A DNA stretch of 64,000 bases from Diploptera punctata (GCA_030220185.1 JASPKZ010003844.1:4942001-5006000); one strand, 5' to 3'; numbered from the stretch's first letter, positions 34,148 through 45,541 are shown. The notes: generated by a model not told the origin, from the letters alone. Numbers and translations: made by a program.

Positions 34148-34960
34148 CTAGCTAATATCCAGCGTGCGCTGCTACTACTAAATAAATGTTAATGTGTTTC
34201 TACCACCAGCCTTGAGCTGCTATGCTTGCCCGGGAATCAGCTTATCCCGATCTTCTTGGAATCAATGAAAGACAAAAATGGTTATTGTGAGTTATCCGTA
34301 AAAGATAAACATATGCTTTCGCGGACTTTTTTGTAGAGTTTTTGAGATATTCAATTATGTGTACAATAATTTGGTGTATTTGTTATGGTTTTGGCAGCGT
34401 AAGCCATTTAAGCCTCAAAATAGGGGCTTTATTTACGTTTTTCACTACAAAGGGTGATTTTTATGGGTGAAGGTGTTGAGTATTACAACTCTCTTATAAC
34501 CTATGTTCATTCTCGGAATCTCCGGAACATTTTTCAAAAAACCTCATCACAACGGTATGGTAGAGCACGCTTTCCTGGGAATCTATCTTCTTGAAATCAA
34601 TGGAAAACAAAAATGGTTATTGTGAGTTATCCGTAAAAGATAAACATATGCTGTCGCGGACTTTTTTGTAGAGTTTTTTGAGATATTCAATTCGGTGTAC
34701 ATTAATTTGGTGTATTTGTTATGGTTTAGGCAGCGTAAGCTATTTAAGCGTCAAAATAGAGACTTTATTTCACGTTTTTCACTACATAGTGTGATTTTTA
34801 GGGGTGAAGGGGTTGAGTATTACAACTCTCTTATAGCCTAGTTCATCCCGGGAATCTCCTGAACATTTTGCAAAAAAAAACATCAAAATCGAATCAACGG
34901 TATGGCCGCGCATAGAATACGAACAAACAAACAAACAAACATTAATTTTTGTACATTAGA
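34148..34960 (-). mobile_element. Non-autonomous Helitron, 813 bp
   Basis: On the minus strand the element starts TC (34959-34960, preceded by A) and ends CTAG (34148-34151, followed by T), with insertion between A and T as Helitrons do. The 5' end has TCTAATGTACAAAAATTAAT then a GTTTGTTT run. The 3' end carries a short diverged hairpin (agcagcgcacgct). Internally about 335 bp is present twice (marker 'aatggttattgtgagttatc' at about 34279 and 34612). No Rep or helicase coding sequence is present. Confidence 0.85.
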
Positions 34961-35475
34961 TTTCTGTTAGTTTTATCTAAGATTTCTGGAACACACTGTA
35001 AAAACAAATAAAGAAGACCCCTTACAGTTGACAGGTACAATCCGCCTGTGAAATTAGATTAATTAAAAGTAATGAATATGTAATCCATCTGATAGAAAGG
35101 GTTGTATTGAGCCGTCTAGTTGTGTTATAATTTGGGAAGCACCCTGGTGATCAGTTACGCTACCGGGACGATCACGATTATCCGTGCCGTAGAGAAACGA
35201 TGAAATTATAATCACTGGCTGCTACACCCCCGTGGGTGGTCGGTTGCTTCATGCAGACACAATAATAGTAGGTACATGGACACTCGTGAAGTAAATAAAT
35301 TATAAAGGTGATCAGAAGCAAAATGTGCTCTAACAAATTATTCCAAGCTTAAAACAATGGCATTGTTTATACACCTGCTAGTTGCGTCCTCAGGATAAAT
35401 AATTTATAATTGGTTATTCCATACCTATTCCTCCCATAACCACATCCCATTCATAGGCTGAACAGTACTGGACAA
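34961..35475. other. Unassigned
   Basis: The stretch 35130-35290 has higher GC ('cgctaccgggacgatcacga', 'cacccccgtgggtggtcggt') but no frame or RNA fold that I can name. Confidence 0.5.
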
Positions 35476-35882
35476 AATTTACTTAGTTTTTTTTTTAATG
35501 CCCCAGGTTGTCTTTCGACATTCCTGGTTTCTCTCCTGGCAGGGCGTACTTATAATCCACTTCTGAGGTTGGGGCGCCTGGAAGGCGGGGTTACGTTGCC
35601 CTGATGATATGATGGGTGATGATGATGATAGTGGTGCGCCAGGAGAGTCCCTAATCCTAAGATTAACCTAAGATGAATATGAATGATGATGATTGCGATG
35701 GCCATATCATTTCGGGGACCGTTTGGGCCTTAAAGTTTTCCTGACATTTGTCTTACAGGTGAGGAAAAACCCCGATAAAAACCTCACCCAGAAAAACTGT
35801 CCTGTCCGGGGATCGAACCCGGGCCCGCTGCGCGACAAGGCAGCACGCTACCCCGAGACCACAGCGGTGGACAATTTACTTA
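35476..35882 (-). mobile_element. SINE-A2 copy with 10-bp duplication
   Basis: The body 35486-35872 is flanked by exact aatttactta at 35476-35485 and 35873-35882. It has a poly-T at its left (the A tail on the minus strand) and a complete tRNA-like head. The plus-strand frame 35693-35962 is a read-through. Confidence 0.95.
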
Positions 35883-36340
35883 ATGTTTTATTCTCATTTA
35901 ATAATGAATTTCTACGTGTGAAGATATATTTAGTGTTATTGATATTTTGGCATATTCAATAATATTTTTGATTTGTTTGGTAATTTAACTTAAAAGCTTA
36001 GAAACTTTCATACATGTTTCGTAACTTGAGAGAATTGACTTACATTATTGTATCAATAAAGTATTAATTTTACCATCTGTAATACAATAATTTGGAAACT
36101 GGGAAACCGAGGGAGAAGAAGTTTTAACTGATTTAACGGAGTGGTGAATCAAAATGCACACCATATCCTGCACGAACATTCACCAAAAATGTTTACATAT
36201 TGCGTGACGATTATTGCAATGTTCATTTCTCTACGTTAAAGAGAACACGACCTATAGGTGTTAGTTATAGTTTAGTGTTATAGAAGTACATTATTAAATA
36301 TAAATAAACATTTATCAATAAGTGCCAAATTTCAAATATC
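35883..36340. other. AT-rich DNA, no feature seen
   Basis: No frame or family match. Confidence 0.5.
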
Positions 36341-37040
36341 TCACTGGCACTATCGAACCCGTAAGTTCATGGCCGAGCAGACATAAGATCTCTATATATC
36401 CCTATCCTAAGTTAATGTTTTCCAATCAACCCCTGTGAAATTAGATCCCAATCATCTACTTCCGTCAAATCATAATTAATGTTATTCTCTCACCTCATTC
36501 TTGGTCTACCAACTGGGCGTTTTCCCTCTGGTTTTCCTACAAGAAGCTTCCATGCATGTCGTTCATTCCTCATTCGTGCCACGTTTCCTACCCATCGCAG
36601 TCTACGATACTTAACTGTTCTTATTATATCTGGCTTGTTACGAGTATAAAGACCATGTAGTTCAATGTTTTGTAGTCCTCTACATTCACCTGTCTGTTCA
36701 TCTCTCTTTGGTCCAAAAATTGTCCTAAGAACTTTATTCTCAAATACTCGTAATCTCCTTTCCTCCCTTAAAGTAAGGGTCCATGTTTCGCATCCATATA
36801 GTATAACTGGTAGAATAATAGTTTTATGTATTTTCAGTTTAACGTTTTTTGAAAGGAGTTGGGACATCAAGAGTACCTGTAATGCATAATAGCATTTCCA
36901 GAATTGAGCCTATGTTTAATTTCTTTGTGCATCTCATTCCTATTTGTGATTATTGTACCTAGGTATTTGAATTCAGGCACTTCCTCAAAATGTCTCTCAT
37001 TTGTCATTAGCTCTCCTCGAATAAGGTATCTAGGAACAAT
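36341..37040 (-). mobile_element. LINE-A8, the longest LINE-A copy
   Basis: It reads on the minus strand from about 37040: GELMTNERHFEEVPEFKYLG, TIITNRNEMHKEIKHRLNSG, then after a frameshift near 36870 SKNVKLKIHKTIILPVILYG, CETWTLTLREERRLRVFENK, GPKRDEQTGE and the RPVGRPRMR box, stopping at 36490. Degenerate sequence continues to the 3' terminus 'ctcactggcactatcgaacc' at 36341. It covers more 5' sequence than the other LINE-A copies but still begins after the catalytic palm motifs. Confidence 0.92.
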
Positions 37041-37397
37041 AATAATTGAGGAGTTTAGAAGCAAAGTGTGTAAGTGCAAGTTTTTCAGTATTGAGAAAAA
37101 CATGTTTAAGGTTGAAACTGTATAAGAAAATTATAGATAATTGAAAATTATAACAATCATCTTTATATACTCCTAAAGCATATATCCCTTTACTACTAGA
37201 TAAAATTATGCTTCAGGAATGTAATTATGCACCAAACTCCTTTCTTCGAAAAAAATCACTTACACCCCTTTGCTTCTAACCGTCTCAATTACAAACGAGA
37301 ATGAAGTGGCGAAAGAAATTACATATAGGCTCAACTTTGATTTCTGATATTACTAGAACTCCTGCCATACCAATTTCTCTAAAAAGAAATGTTAAAC
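37041..37397. other. AT-rich DNA, no feature seen
   Basis: No family match. Confidence 0.5.
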
Positions 37398-37440
37398 TAT
37401 ACATATATATATATATATATATATAACTGAAAGAATAAGC

Positions 37441-37480
<40 letters not shown>

Positions 37481-37496
37481 CTCTTATTCTTTCAGA
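37398..37496. repeat. Paired (TA)n tracts with a short inverted repeat
   Basis: Two TA tracts (37400-37424, 37446-37479) flank a centre. The sequence aactgaaagaataag at 37424-37438 is mirrored by cttattctttcag at 37483-37495. Confidence 0.9.
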
Positions 37497-37499
37497 TAT

Positions 37500-37858
37500 C
37501 CTATACAGATGCTAAACTTGGTCTATTACTTTAAGAGAGCTTCAATATTACGAATAATAAAGTGCTTGAGAAAAAAATTAGAGGAACAGAAACTAACAAA
37601 AAAAAAAGCTGCATAACATAGAGCTACAATATCTTTATGGAACCAGATGTAATAAGAAGAGTTACGTCTTATAGATTGCGATGGACACAACATGTGGCGC
37701 AAATGTAAATTAAAAGAGGAATATGAAAGCCAGAACATACAGTAAGTTGGTCAAGAATGAGATGGGAAAATAACATTAACCTTGAGTTAAGGAAGCTGTA
37801 TTTTGCAGGGAATGATTAGAAAACGTTCGTTCAGGATAGGGGTGTATGGAGAGCTTAT
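37500..37858 (+). mobile_element. LINE-A9, degenerate, broken by a mariner-type element
   Basis: It retains 'agattgcgatggacacaaca' (LRW.QH), 'caagaatgagatgggaaaat' (RMRWEN) and 'tgtatggagagcttatgt' (WRAY), at which point the terminal repeat of the transposon begins. The expected RAAMNLRVR end is not found on the far side. Confidence 0.8.
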
Positions 37859-38497
37859 GTCGCTGTCAGTTGTTGGATTTACATGCATTTGGTGTCATTA
37901 GAAAGAGAAGCTCAAACAGTTTAGTACCTACCTCAAAGACACTCAATGTGTAGAACATAGGATCTTCGAAACAGTGGATTTAAGAATTTTTAATTCTTGG
38001 CTAGCCTTTCGCACAGATTTTCGAGGACTACGTGCAAATGCCTCCCGCACATTTTCCACATTGACAGGCAGATTCCCTGAAAGGTTTTTCTCTTATCACA
38101 TACGCATCCATTCTCAACAAACTGTCTATACCATTTCAGATTCGTTTTGTTACTAGGTGCCTCATGTTGGAAATTCCGTCTGAAAGCACGCTGAACACTT
38201 ACTACACTTCGTGTGCTATGGTATTCCAATACACACCAACTACGTTCTCTACGTCCCTGTGGGTTTACCATAACATCGTTATTTCTCAAAGACTTGAAAA
38301 TTGTAACGTTTAGACCAATTAACACCAACAACAATGGCAAACGAAATCCAAACAGCGTATGTTTACAACTTTTTTCTTTCTTCTTGTGCTGCAATATTTT
38401 GCAGGTCAACAATATCAATTGCACAACTCCTGAAATGTTTTGAGTTTCTCTTTCTAATGATACCAGTTCCTAGTAAACCCAACAACTGACAGCGACG
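37859..38497 (-). mobile_element. Internally deleted mariner-superfamily transposon with 60-bp terminal repeats
   Basis: Terminal inverted repeats of about 60 bp occupy 37859-37921 ('gtcgctgtcagttgttggat') and 38438-38497 (mirror, with a few changes). Between them, on the minus strand, is the N-terminal part of a transposase: RSWCVLEYHSTRSVVSVQRA, then FVENGCVCDKRKT, and after a one-base frameshift near 38080 VNVENVREAFARSPRKSVRK and ELKILKSTVSKIL. This is the N-terminal helix-turn-helix module of a common arthropod mariner-like group. The catalytic domain is absent, so it is a MITE-like derivative. Confidence 0.85.
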
Positions 38498-39330
38498 CTA
38501 CAACTGTTTATAACCGAGAAATATTTTTATGGATATTCTGTATATGTAGGCTTGTTGGTCTTGTGTTCGAAGTTCCTGACTACAGAGCACTAAACTCCGG
38601 GTTTGATTCCTAATCTTAGAAATTCGGATTTTTCTTTGAAAAGAATATTCCACATTCCATTACAGTCTTGCGAATGTGATTGTCTTTGTGTATATATGTC
38701 CCCAAATATTAAATGAATGAAGCAAACAACAAAAAATGGCAAAGTAGGTAAAACATAAGGTAAATGATAAATAAATAGAAATAGAGAGAGAAAGAGAAGG
38801 TGACAGAGAATGAATATGCAATTCGTAATTGTAAATACGTTTGGCAGCTGTTTGGTAGCAGAATGTGCACGGCGCGGCACCCTCCTGCGAATATTCTACA
38901 CGTTTACCCTCACAGGTGGAAGTTAATTAAACACAATTCCCCTCTCGTTATAGTAAAACAATTCGCTGGAATTTCAATAAATATTTTCACTATAGATTTG
39001 CGGTTTCGCAATGTGTTGTCCCCTGCATTCCTTACGTAAAGGGTTACGTGCCTCGTCACCTAGAAAGTTTAATATAATTTGAATTTGCATGATGGAAATT
39101 TGCGCATGTACGAGTTCTACAAGTGACTTGAGACCAGTACTGCATTTCAAATCCCTCGGGCTTTAACAGACTTGTCACCAACGCGCTTAAGCTAACGATT
39201 GGTACTAAAATTCTTAGGATTAAATACAGATCATCAGATTAAATTTCCAATATATTACTGGATTTACCGATTTACAGTATATATATATTGAGATTAATCA
39301 CGTCGCCACATGAAGTGCCACTAGAGCTGG
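38498..39330. other. Unassigned; a weak tRNA-like stretch at 38590-38620
   Basis: 'aaactccgggtttgattcct' resembles a B box, but no other SINE part is visible. The frame 38590-38880 is low-complexity. Confidence 0.45.
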
Positions 39331-39922
39331 GATATGCTTTTCATAAGATGTTAATTATATAATTTTTTACCTGGTAAGTCAGTCGTCCTCAACTAAGTTA
39401 TTAAACTTCTTAAAGTATTCTAATATCTAATACGCCGTAGCGTAGTGGTTAAGGTACTGAGCTACAAGCCGGAGGGTCGAGGGTTCAAGTCCCGTTGGGG
39501 TCAGGATTTTTAAACTGACCCAAACCCTCTGGCGGTACTATGGCCCTGGGGTCGACTCAGCCTCTAACGGAAATGAGTACCAGACGCTTGTTCTGGGGTA
39601 AAGGCGGCCGTCACGCAGGGCTGACAACCCGGCTGACATCAAGTGCCGATTGTCTAGAAAAAGTGGGAGCCTTAACCTCCTACTACCCCAAAGGCCTCCT
39701 GAGGCCTGTTGTGGGATCACTTTAAATATGCAGGCCTTTCGAAAACAATGTTTCATCTTCTGCGTTTTAACTGGAACTGTTAACTAGAATAACTTGAAGG
39801 AGTTTAATAACTTAGTTGAAGACGACTGACTTACCAGGTAAAACATTATATAATTAACATCTTATTACATAATCTCAACTGTGTTTTAACATGAATTTCA
39901 AAAGTGTTGATATGCTTTTCAT
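39331..39922. mobile_element. Penelope-like inverted dimer with 14-bp duplication
   Basis: It is flanked by exact gatatgcttttcat at 39331-39344 and 39909-39922. The left arm (39345-39415) is mirrored at 39795-39866 ('gttgaagacgactgacttac' and neighbours). The right end carries about 40 further bases with no mirror on the left. The centre contains 'gcaggcctttcgaaaacaat', on the minus strand a GAAAGGCC element preceded by gcagaagatg, and a SINE-H at 39432-39725. The layout parallels the coding-supported Penelope-like dimer at 46958-47818. Confidence 0.65.
39432..39725 (+). mobile_element. SINE-H copy, full length
   Basis: The tRNA-derived head 'gccgtagcgtagtggttaag' has an A box; 'gggttcaagtcccgttgggg' has a B box. 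The body passes 'ctctggcggtactatggccc', 'gaaatgagtaccagacgctt' and 'gccgattgtctagaaaaagt' to about gatcactttaaa. It lies inside the Penelope-like dimer. The frames 39538-39756 and 39540-39725 are spurious. Confidence 0.92.
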
Positions 39923-40019
39923 ATCTGAAAGTTCTTTAGATTGTTATTGGTCACTAAAACAAGACCAACAGCGTTATAATTCTCCTTCGCCGTAAAAATA
40001 CAACCGTCAAGAGACGCGA

Positions 40020-40160
40020 ACAAGGATTCCACTGGGATGAGTTGGAAACCAATAAAAGAGAGATTAAGGAGAAATCACGTAAGACATGGATGGACGATGT
40101 AGAAGATGATATGAAAATTGAATATTAACGCTGGAGATGAGAGACTGAAAACAGCATAGA
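40020..40160 (+). mobile_element. LINE 3' scrap
   Basis: It encodes REIKEKSRKTWMDDVEDDMK, a box typical of the C-terminus of LINE reverse transcriptases (RKTWMDDV), followed by degenerate sequence. No tail is seen. Confidence 0.65.
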
Positions 40161-40245
40161 ATAGTACAAGGTCGTTGAGATCTCAATCTGGGTTGTAATG
40201 CTTGAGAATGAAGTGCGACCCATTTCCAAGAAATAATGGACTCAG

Positions 40246-40640
40246 ATTGATAAGTTGCATGTAGGCCTATGTTTATTGTCATGTTATGCACACATGTTCA
40301 TCGCATTTCAACATGACCTCCGTCCATTTCGAAGCATTGCTCCCATCGTTAAAGAATAGTCCGAAAGACGTTTTGAAATATAACAGGTGAAATAGACGTC
40401 ACAGCATTTGGGATTCGAGTCCTTGGATCTTTGAAATCCCGTTTTGAACACTCTTCCCTTTATGAACACCCAATAAAAGAAGTCCACGGGTGTCAAATCA
40501 GAAGAACGCGATGACCACAATCTTACTGAACCTCTGCCTATCCATTTCTTGGGAAATGTTCGATTGAGATCGCCCGGTACATTCAGCGCAAAATGAGGGG
40601 GTGCTCCATCCTGCTGGAACACACAATCCCATGGTTCTAT
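40246..40640 (-). mobile_element. Mariner-like transposase, C-terminal catalytic part
   Basis: The minus-strand frame 40308-40622 begins MFQQDGAPPHFALNV, where the D of QDG is the second catalytic aspartate. It continues KKWIGRGSVRLWSSRSSDLT with DLTPVDFFYW, containing the third catalytic D, then KGRVF. The end is degenerate. It belongs to the same mariner-superfamily group as the N-terminal fragment at 37859-38497, but their order on the strand (C-terminal part upstream) shows they are separate copies. The first catalytic region is missing. Confidence 0.85.
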
Positions 40641-41269
40641 ACAACCTAAAAAAATAAAGAGTGTTTATTTTCTTTTTAGTTTATTTTATTTAATCACACC
40701 AACTATGTATCTAACTACATACTTATGAATTATACTTCTTAAAATGTGTAACATTGTGCGGTTGGGTTTTATTATTTTCAGGAGATCTCTATTCCAAGTG
40801 TAAAATTTGGGAAAAGAAAAACCAATATTTATACAAATAGGTTGTGGAACCGGAGTCATTGAAACTACTTGTAGCAGTGACATGTTAGGAATAACATATT
40901 GTACATATATCACGTAAGAAAGAAGTTCTTTTCTTTTTTTTTTCTCAGCAAAACAAAAGAAAATTTGTTTTATTATAAACCGTGTCAATATTTTTAAATT
41001 TAGACTCACGTCTCACGAAAGCTCAAACATTGAATCTCATTTCCTCCTTTCAGATGTTTCCTGTTCTGCCACCAGACAGTCTCGTAACTCTCACGCCACC
41101 TAACTTACACACCAAGAAAACATTTACTGTTCTTAATGTATGTTTGTTCTATGAAGACAAATGACGTAGACATTTCTTAAAACAGAACAAAATATTATTA
41201 CTGCATTTAAAAATGATAAAAAAATCTAGTTATCGTCATCTATTTCATTACTATCCAACAAGTTTTAAA
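40641..41269. other. AT-rich DNA, no feature seen
   Basis: The frame 40686-41009 and the small frame 40982-41164 have no recognisable domain. Confidence 0.5.
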
Positions 41270-41560
41270 TTTATACATCTTCCTTTACCCATTATTAAGT
41301 TTTGATTCTATTCTTCCATTCATCTCTATCCTTCTAGACACCATCCTACAGTCCCCTGTCCTTCATCAAATTCATAATTCCCTCTATCCATATCTTATGT
41401 CTCCATTTCCTTCTCATCTTATTTGGAACCTACTCCAGAGTCTAAACTGGCAATCTTATCTTCATTCATCCTCTCCACGTGTCCAAACCATTGCAATTGT
41501 TTATTTCCCATAAATTGCTTAATTGTTTCGTTAAAGTTCATCTTTTTCATAACTCCTATA
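41270..41560 (-). mobile_element. LINE-D3 fragment
   Basis: Minus strand: NFNETIKQFMGNKQLQWFGH then VERMNEDKIAS in the frame 41419-41676, and after a frameshift near 41430 RRKWRHKIWIEGIMNLMKDR and KDRDEWKNRIKT. The order is that of LINE-D1. Old copy. Confidence 0.8.
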
Positions 41561-42161
41561 AATATGCTGCCATGAAAGTGGATGCATGGATTCAGCATAG
41601 AGGTGATATTATGATTTCCCACATACAAATTACTTGTAATTTTCATCTTTTGTGTATGTAAATAGTACCCATACAATCGATATATTTTAAAATAAGATTT
41701 TGTTTAAAATTTTTGTAGTAAAGTTTGACATGGAGGGATAAACATGTTATAGTCTATAGTTTGTCTTGTGATGACCAGATTCTAATTTTTAGTAATTAAA
41801 AGCAAAAATCTAAATTGTGTTAACGAACTAAACTATGGAGGGCGTTATAGGTACGCTCTTATCCTCAACTTCTGAACAAAAATAATGAACAAAAAATACA
41901 TTTCAGAATGGAAGAAAATGTATATTAGTATGAATCGTACTATTCGATGGTAGTTAAAATATACAACATAACTTGTATCTAAAAAAAATTGTAGGTGATT
42001 GGTTTACTCAGCAGATTGAATAAATAATTGCTGACAAACTTTAATTACTTTCCCATTAATGTTAAATGGGACATATATAGCTATTTTTGTAGAGGAATAT
42101 TACTGATCAACTCTTATTGTTCCCAGCATTGGCTAGAATTTCCATAATTAAAATGGTTATA

Positions 42162-42163
<2 letters not shown>
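41561..42163. other. AT-rich DNA, no feature seen
   Basis: No family match. Confidence 0.5.

Positions 42164-42213
<50 letters not shown>
42164..42213. repeat. (TTA)n microsatellite
   Basis: About sixteen ATT units. Confidence 0.97.
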
Positions 42214-42229
42214 GTGTGCTTGTTTACAA

Positions 42230-42620
42230 ATAACTCGTCTTATTGAACTATAAAAGCTGTGCAAAACATTTCTTCCACTTACTTGTGTTTTGCACTCTTT
42301 TAACTTTACTATCTAACCTCTCTTGGTTAACTCTTGGTTTTTCGACCCCGACGCTATTAGGGCATCCGAGGGCTAGGGAGTCCTTCCTTTTTTCCATTTC
42401 TTCTTTCCTTTATTTTCTTTTCTTCTCCAGAAAAGCCTGACCAGAGGCTATAAGATGGCAGCCCCATCACTGGTCTTGCCTTCCTTTGGCCAGTAACCAA
42501 TCGAAGGGACTATTATTATGCTTTCAAGTCTTATACGAGAATTTCCCATAAGGGAAAATTTTCTATAGGATCGTAACAGGCCTCGGCCTAATACTTGGAA
42601 GGAAGAAGAAGAAGAATATA
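42230..42620 (+). mobile_element. LINE-C-like 3' terminus with extra upstream sequence
   Basis: The end at 42540-42617 ('gggaaaattttctataggat', 'cctaatacttggaaggaaga' plus GAA tail) is that of the LINE at 4458-4795. Upstream, 42330-42500 ('gggcatccgagggctaggga', 'ggctataagatggcagcccc') is not coding for the usual C-terminal box. Either this is an internally deleted copy, or a non-autonomous element that borrowed the LINE 3' end. Confidence 0.65.
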
Positions 42621-43842
42621 ATGCATTTAAGTTTTGTTTTACACTTTTCTTACAATATTGCGATTAAATAAAATAATTGTAATAACATTAAAAGGATATA
42701 CTGTATTAAATCTAATGATTAAAATTTCCTGTCATCATTGAAATCTAGGGAACAACGTTAGACTGAGGAAACTACACGTTCCTTGTAGACTGCATGAAAT
42801 TTGAGCTCTCTTGAATTTCAAGGCATCATGATTAATTTTTTCCGCACACTAAGAGGGCTACAAATATAGATCTACCCCAATCAAGTTATTTCAATGTATT
42901 TTGACATCACACATACTTCCAACTTTACAACCTGTGACGTGACTTTTTTTTTAATTCCGTCATAAACTCCAGTCAAATTTCAATCTTAGGATTTCATTTT
43001 TCAAATTATGTTCCACCATTTACAATGATTTTTACATTTTTTCTAACGACTATTTCAATATATTTTTGTATATTTAACTACATACGTAGCATGAAGACGT
43101 GACAGCCACATTTATTTTAACGAATATTCTATGCAAGAACAAAGACGTATTCCAGTGCAGCCAACTGTACACATATTCTTTAGAATTTCAGAACTTACTA
43201 TTTATTTTTGGGCGTTACATTCTTTTACAGGTTAGAGTGCTTAAATTGCGTTAGGTTAGCTTTTAAGTTCGCCTTTCACAAGTCAGAGTACTTAAATTGC
43301 CTTAGGTTAGCTTTTAGGTTCGTTAAACATTGTGTATATGTTGGCTGCATCTCGTGATTGCATAGTGTGTGTAAATCGCTTGAGTTTGTTGGCGCATGCG
43401 CATGGTATATAATTGGAAGTTAAAACAATTTTTCGCGTCAAATGTAAAGTATTTTTCAGGCTTCCTTATATTCTTTATATCTCTTTACGCCATATTTTAT
43501 ATACAAAATATCAATAAATAATATTTATTAATTTATTTTAGAGTTGTTGAACATAATATCATATATTTAGTTGTAGAACACATTACTATAATTGCTAAAA
43601 TCGTTATTAAAATGTTATATATGGTAAAATGACTCATTAATTGCCAATTAAGCCAATCCTCTTAATTCGCCCTAACTAAGATAATATAAATTGGTGTGAA
43701 CTTTATTAGCAATTTTTTGCCATAGTTTCAAACTTAAAATATGTTTGTCTTTGTTAATCTTGCAGACAGTAAGTTGAACAAATCTGGATTCCGTACATTA
43801 CAAATATATGTCTTTTTGTAGTGTAATCATAAGTGTTGTATC
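42621..43842. other. AT-rich DNA with a short tandem duplication at 43231-43323
   Basis: 'cttaaattgcgttaggttag' plus cttttaagttcg at about 43240-43272 recurs at 43291-43323 with few changes (about 51-bp period). The same motif appears at 16256-16276. No coding frame. Confidence 0.6.
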
Positions 43843-43950
43843 ATCATAATAATAATCATCATAGGTGGTACAGCCTGTTTCAGGCCTTCACTGCTCCAAC
43901 AATACACCTCCATTCTCTTCTGCCTTCTTCTTCCATCTGATGTAGAATAG
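43843..43950 (-). mobile_element. LINE 3' scrap with (ATG)n tail
   Basis: The plus strand has tcatcataataataatcatc then 'tacagcctgtttcaggcctt' and 'cctccattctcttctgcctt'. It reads as the reverse complement of a LINE end with an ATG/AAT tail, similar in layout to LINE-D and LINE-E. Confidence 0.55.
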
Positions 43951-45020
43951 AATTTAGACATATGCTGACGAAAGTAATATCAATATTCAGCGCAATTGTA
44001 CCCCTATTGGTATTCCATGTAAAAATCATAGTCATTATATTAGATATAAACTTAATATTGTCACGTGTTGTTATCTGATATGGTTCATTATTTTCTATTC
44101 ATTTAAATTACGTTTTTATTTGGTTTTCAGATATACCTTGCTTGATATTCCGTGTATTTTTTAACTTTGTACAGAAAATATTATATTATCTTACTATAAC
44201 CTAGATAAAGTAGATTTTGAATTGCGATTTTAGTTTTTCAGGATGGATTACATGATTCTTTAACAAGATATTCGTCTGCTCTTAGGCACGGAATGTCCAT
44301 ATCACACATATTGTCTGGCTTCATGAAGACGTGAAATCTCACGCGATCCAAGAATTCAACTCGTTTTTATGACGTAATTGTGCACGAGAGTCTAAACCAG
44401 GTTTCTATTAAACTTTTATTACCGGTTCACATAGCAGGCCCATTTCCCTTTCACTCTCAAGTCTGTTGAGAAATAATATTAATTTAGTTTTATATTTTTG
44501 TTTTGGTGTTCGAGAAAAATCAAACACGAGTAAATTATTATCAACAACATTATAATCAGAACCTTTCGTTCCTAATTGGAGCATAGGGCCTTAATATTTT
44601 TTTTCCCCCAAAATATTCCCCTGTTTTAGTTTTCGAATTTAACTCATTTTCAACTCTATCCTTTTCCAAGTTATTTTGGGCCTATTAATATTTCTTGCGC
44701 CTTGCGGATTCCAATCCAATGTACATTTTTCTATTCCGTTTTGTGATATGTCTTGTAAATATTTAATTATTTTTAAAGATATACGGAAAATATCTCTTTA
44801 GTATTATGTTTATTTTCCGGTTATAAAATCTTATAAATTAGTATTCACCAATATTATACTCCAGACATTGAAATTTACCATTGTTCACCTACTTCGGTTC
44901 CAGCTAGATATATATCTATAACCATCTAGGCCGTGTCCCTGTAAATGTTACTGGAGCATTTCTTAGCATCCATAAAATATAACATCAATAAATAACGCTG
45001 TGTTTGTGTGTGTGTGTGTA
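43951..45020. other. AT-rich DNA, no feature seen; (GT)n at 45002-45018
   Basis: No frame above 60 codons and no family match in about 1 kb. Confidence 0.55.
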
Positions 45021-45541
45021 TCTTAATATACAAAAATTTCGTGTCACATTGTTTGTCCGCGATGGAATCCTAAACTACTGAACCGATTTTAATAAAATTT
45101 TGCACACTGTGTGCAGTTTGATCCAACTTGAGACTTAGGGTAGTTTATAACTAAATTTATAGTCGCATTATTTGTTATTACAAATTATTTGTTTATTATT
45201 TAACAAAGAGTTATAATTATCTGTGAGTTCCATACGATTCTAACAGATGGCGGTGTAATTATCTGTGAGTTCCATACGATTCTAACAGATGGTGGTGTAA
45301 GGTAATTTGGTAAGATAATTGGTTTATTATTTAACAAAGAGGTCCAGATGGCTGTGTTGCAACCGCGAATTACAAATATTGATTATTTCATAATTTAAGT
45401 GTGTTCAGTGTTTATTTTATTTTGAATATTATTAATTTCGTGTGTGAGTATTAGTTTTAAGTAATCTGGCTGAAAGACAGCAACTTAATTTAAATTTTTA
45501 ACGTATACCTTAGCCACAGCAACGCGTGGCCGGGACTTCTA

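Noticed and set aside
39331..39922. An LTR retrotransposon solo element
   Set aside because: The flanking repeats are inverted, not direct; the duplication is 14 bp, not 4-6; and there are no TG..CA ends.
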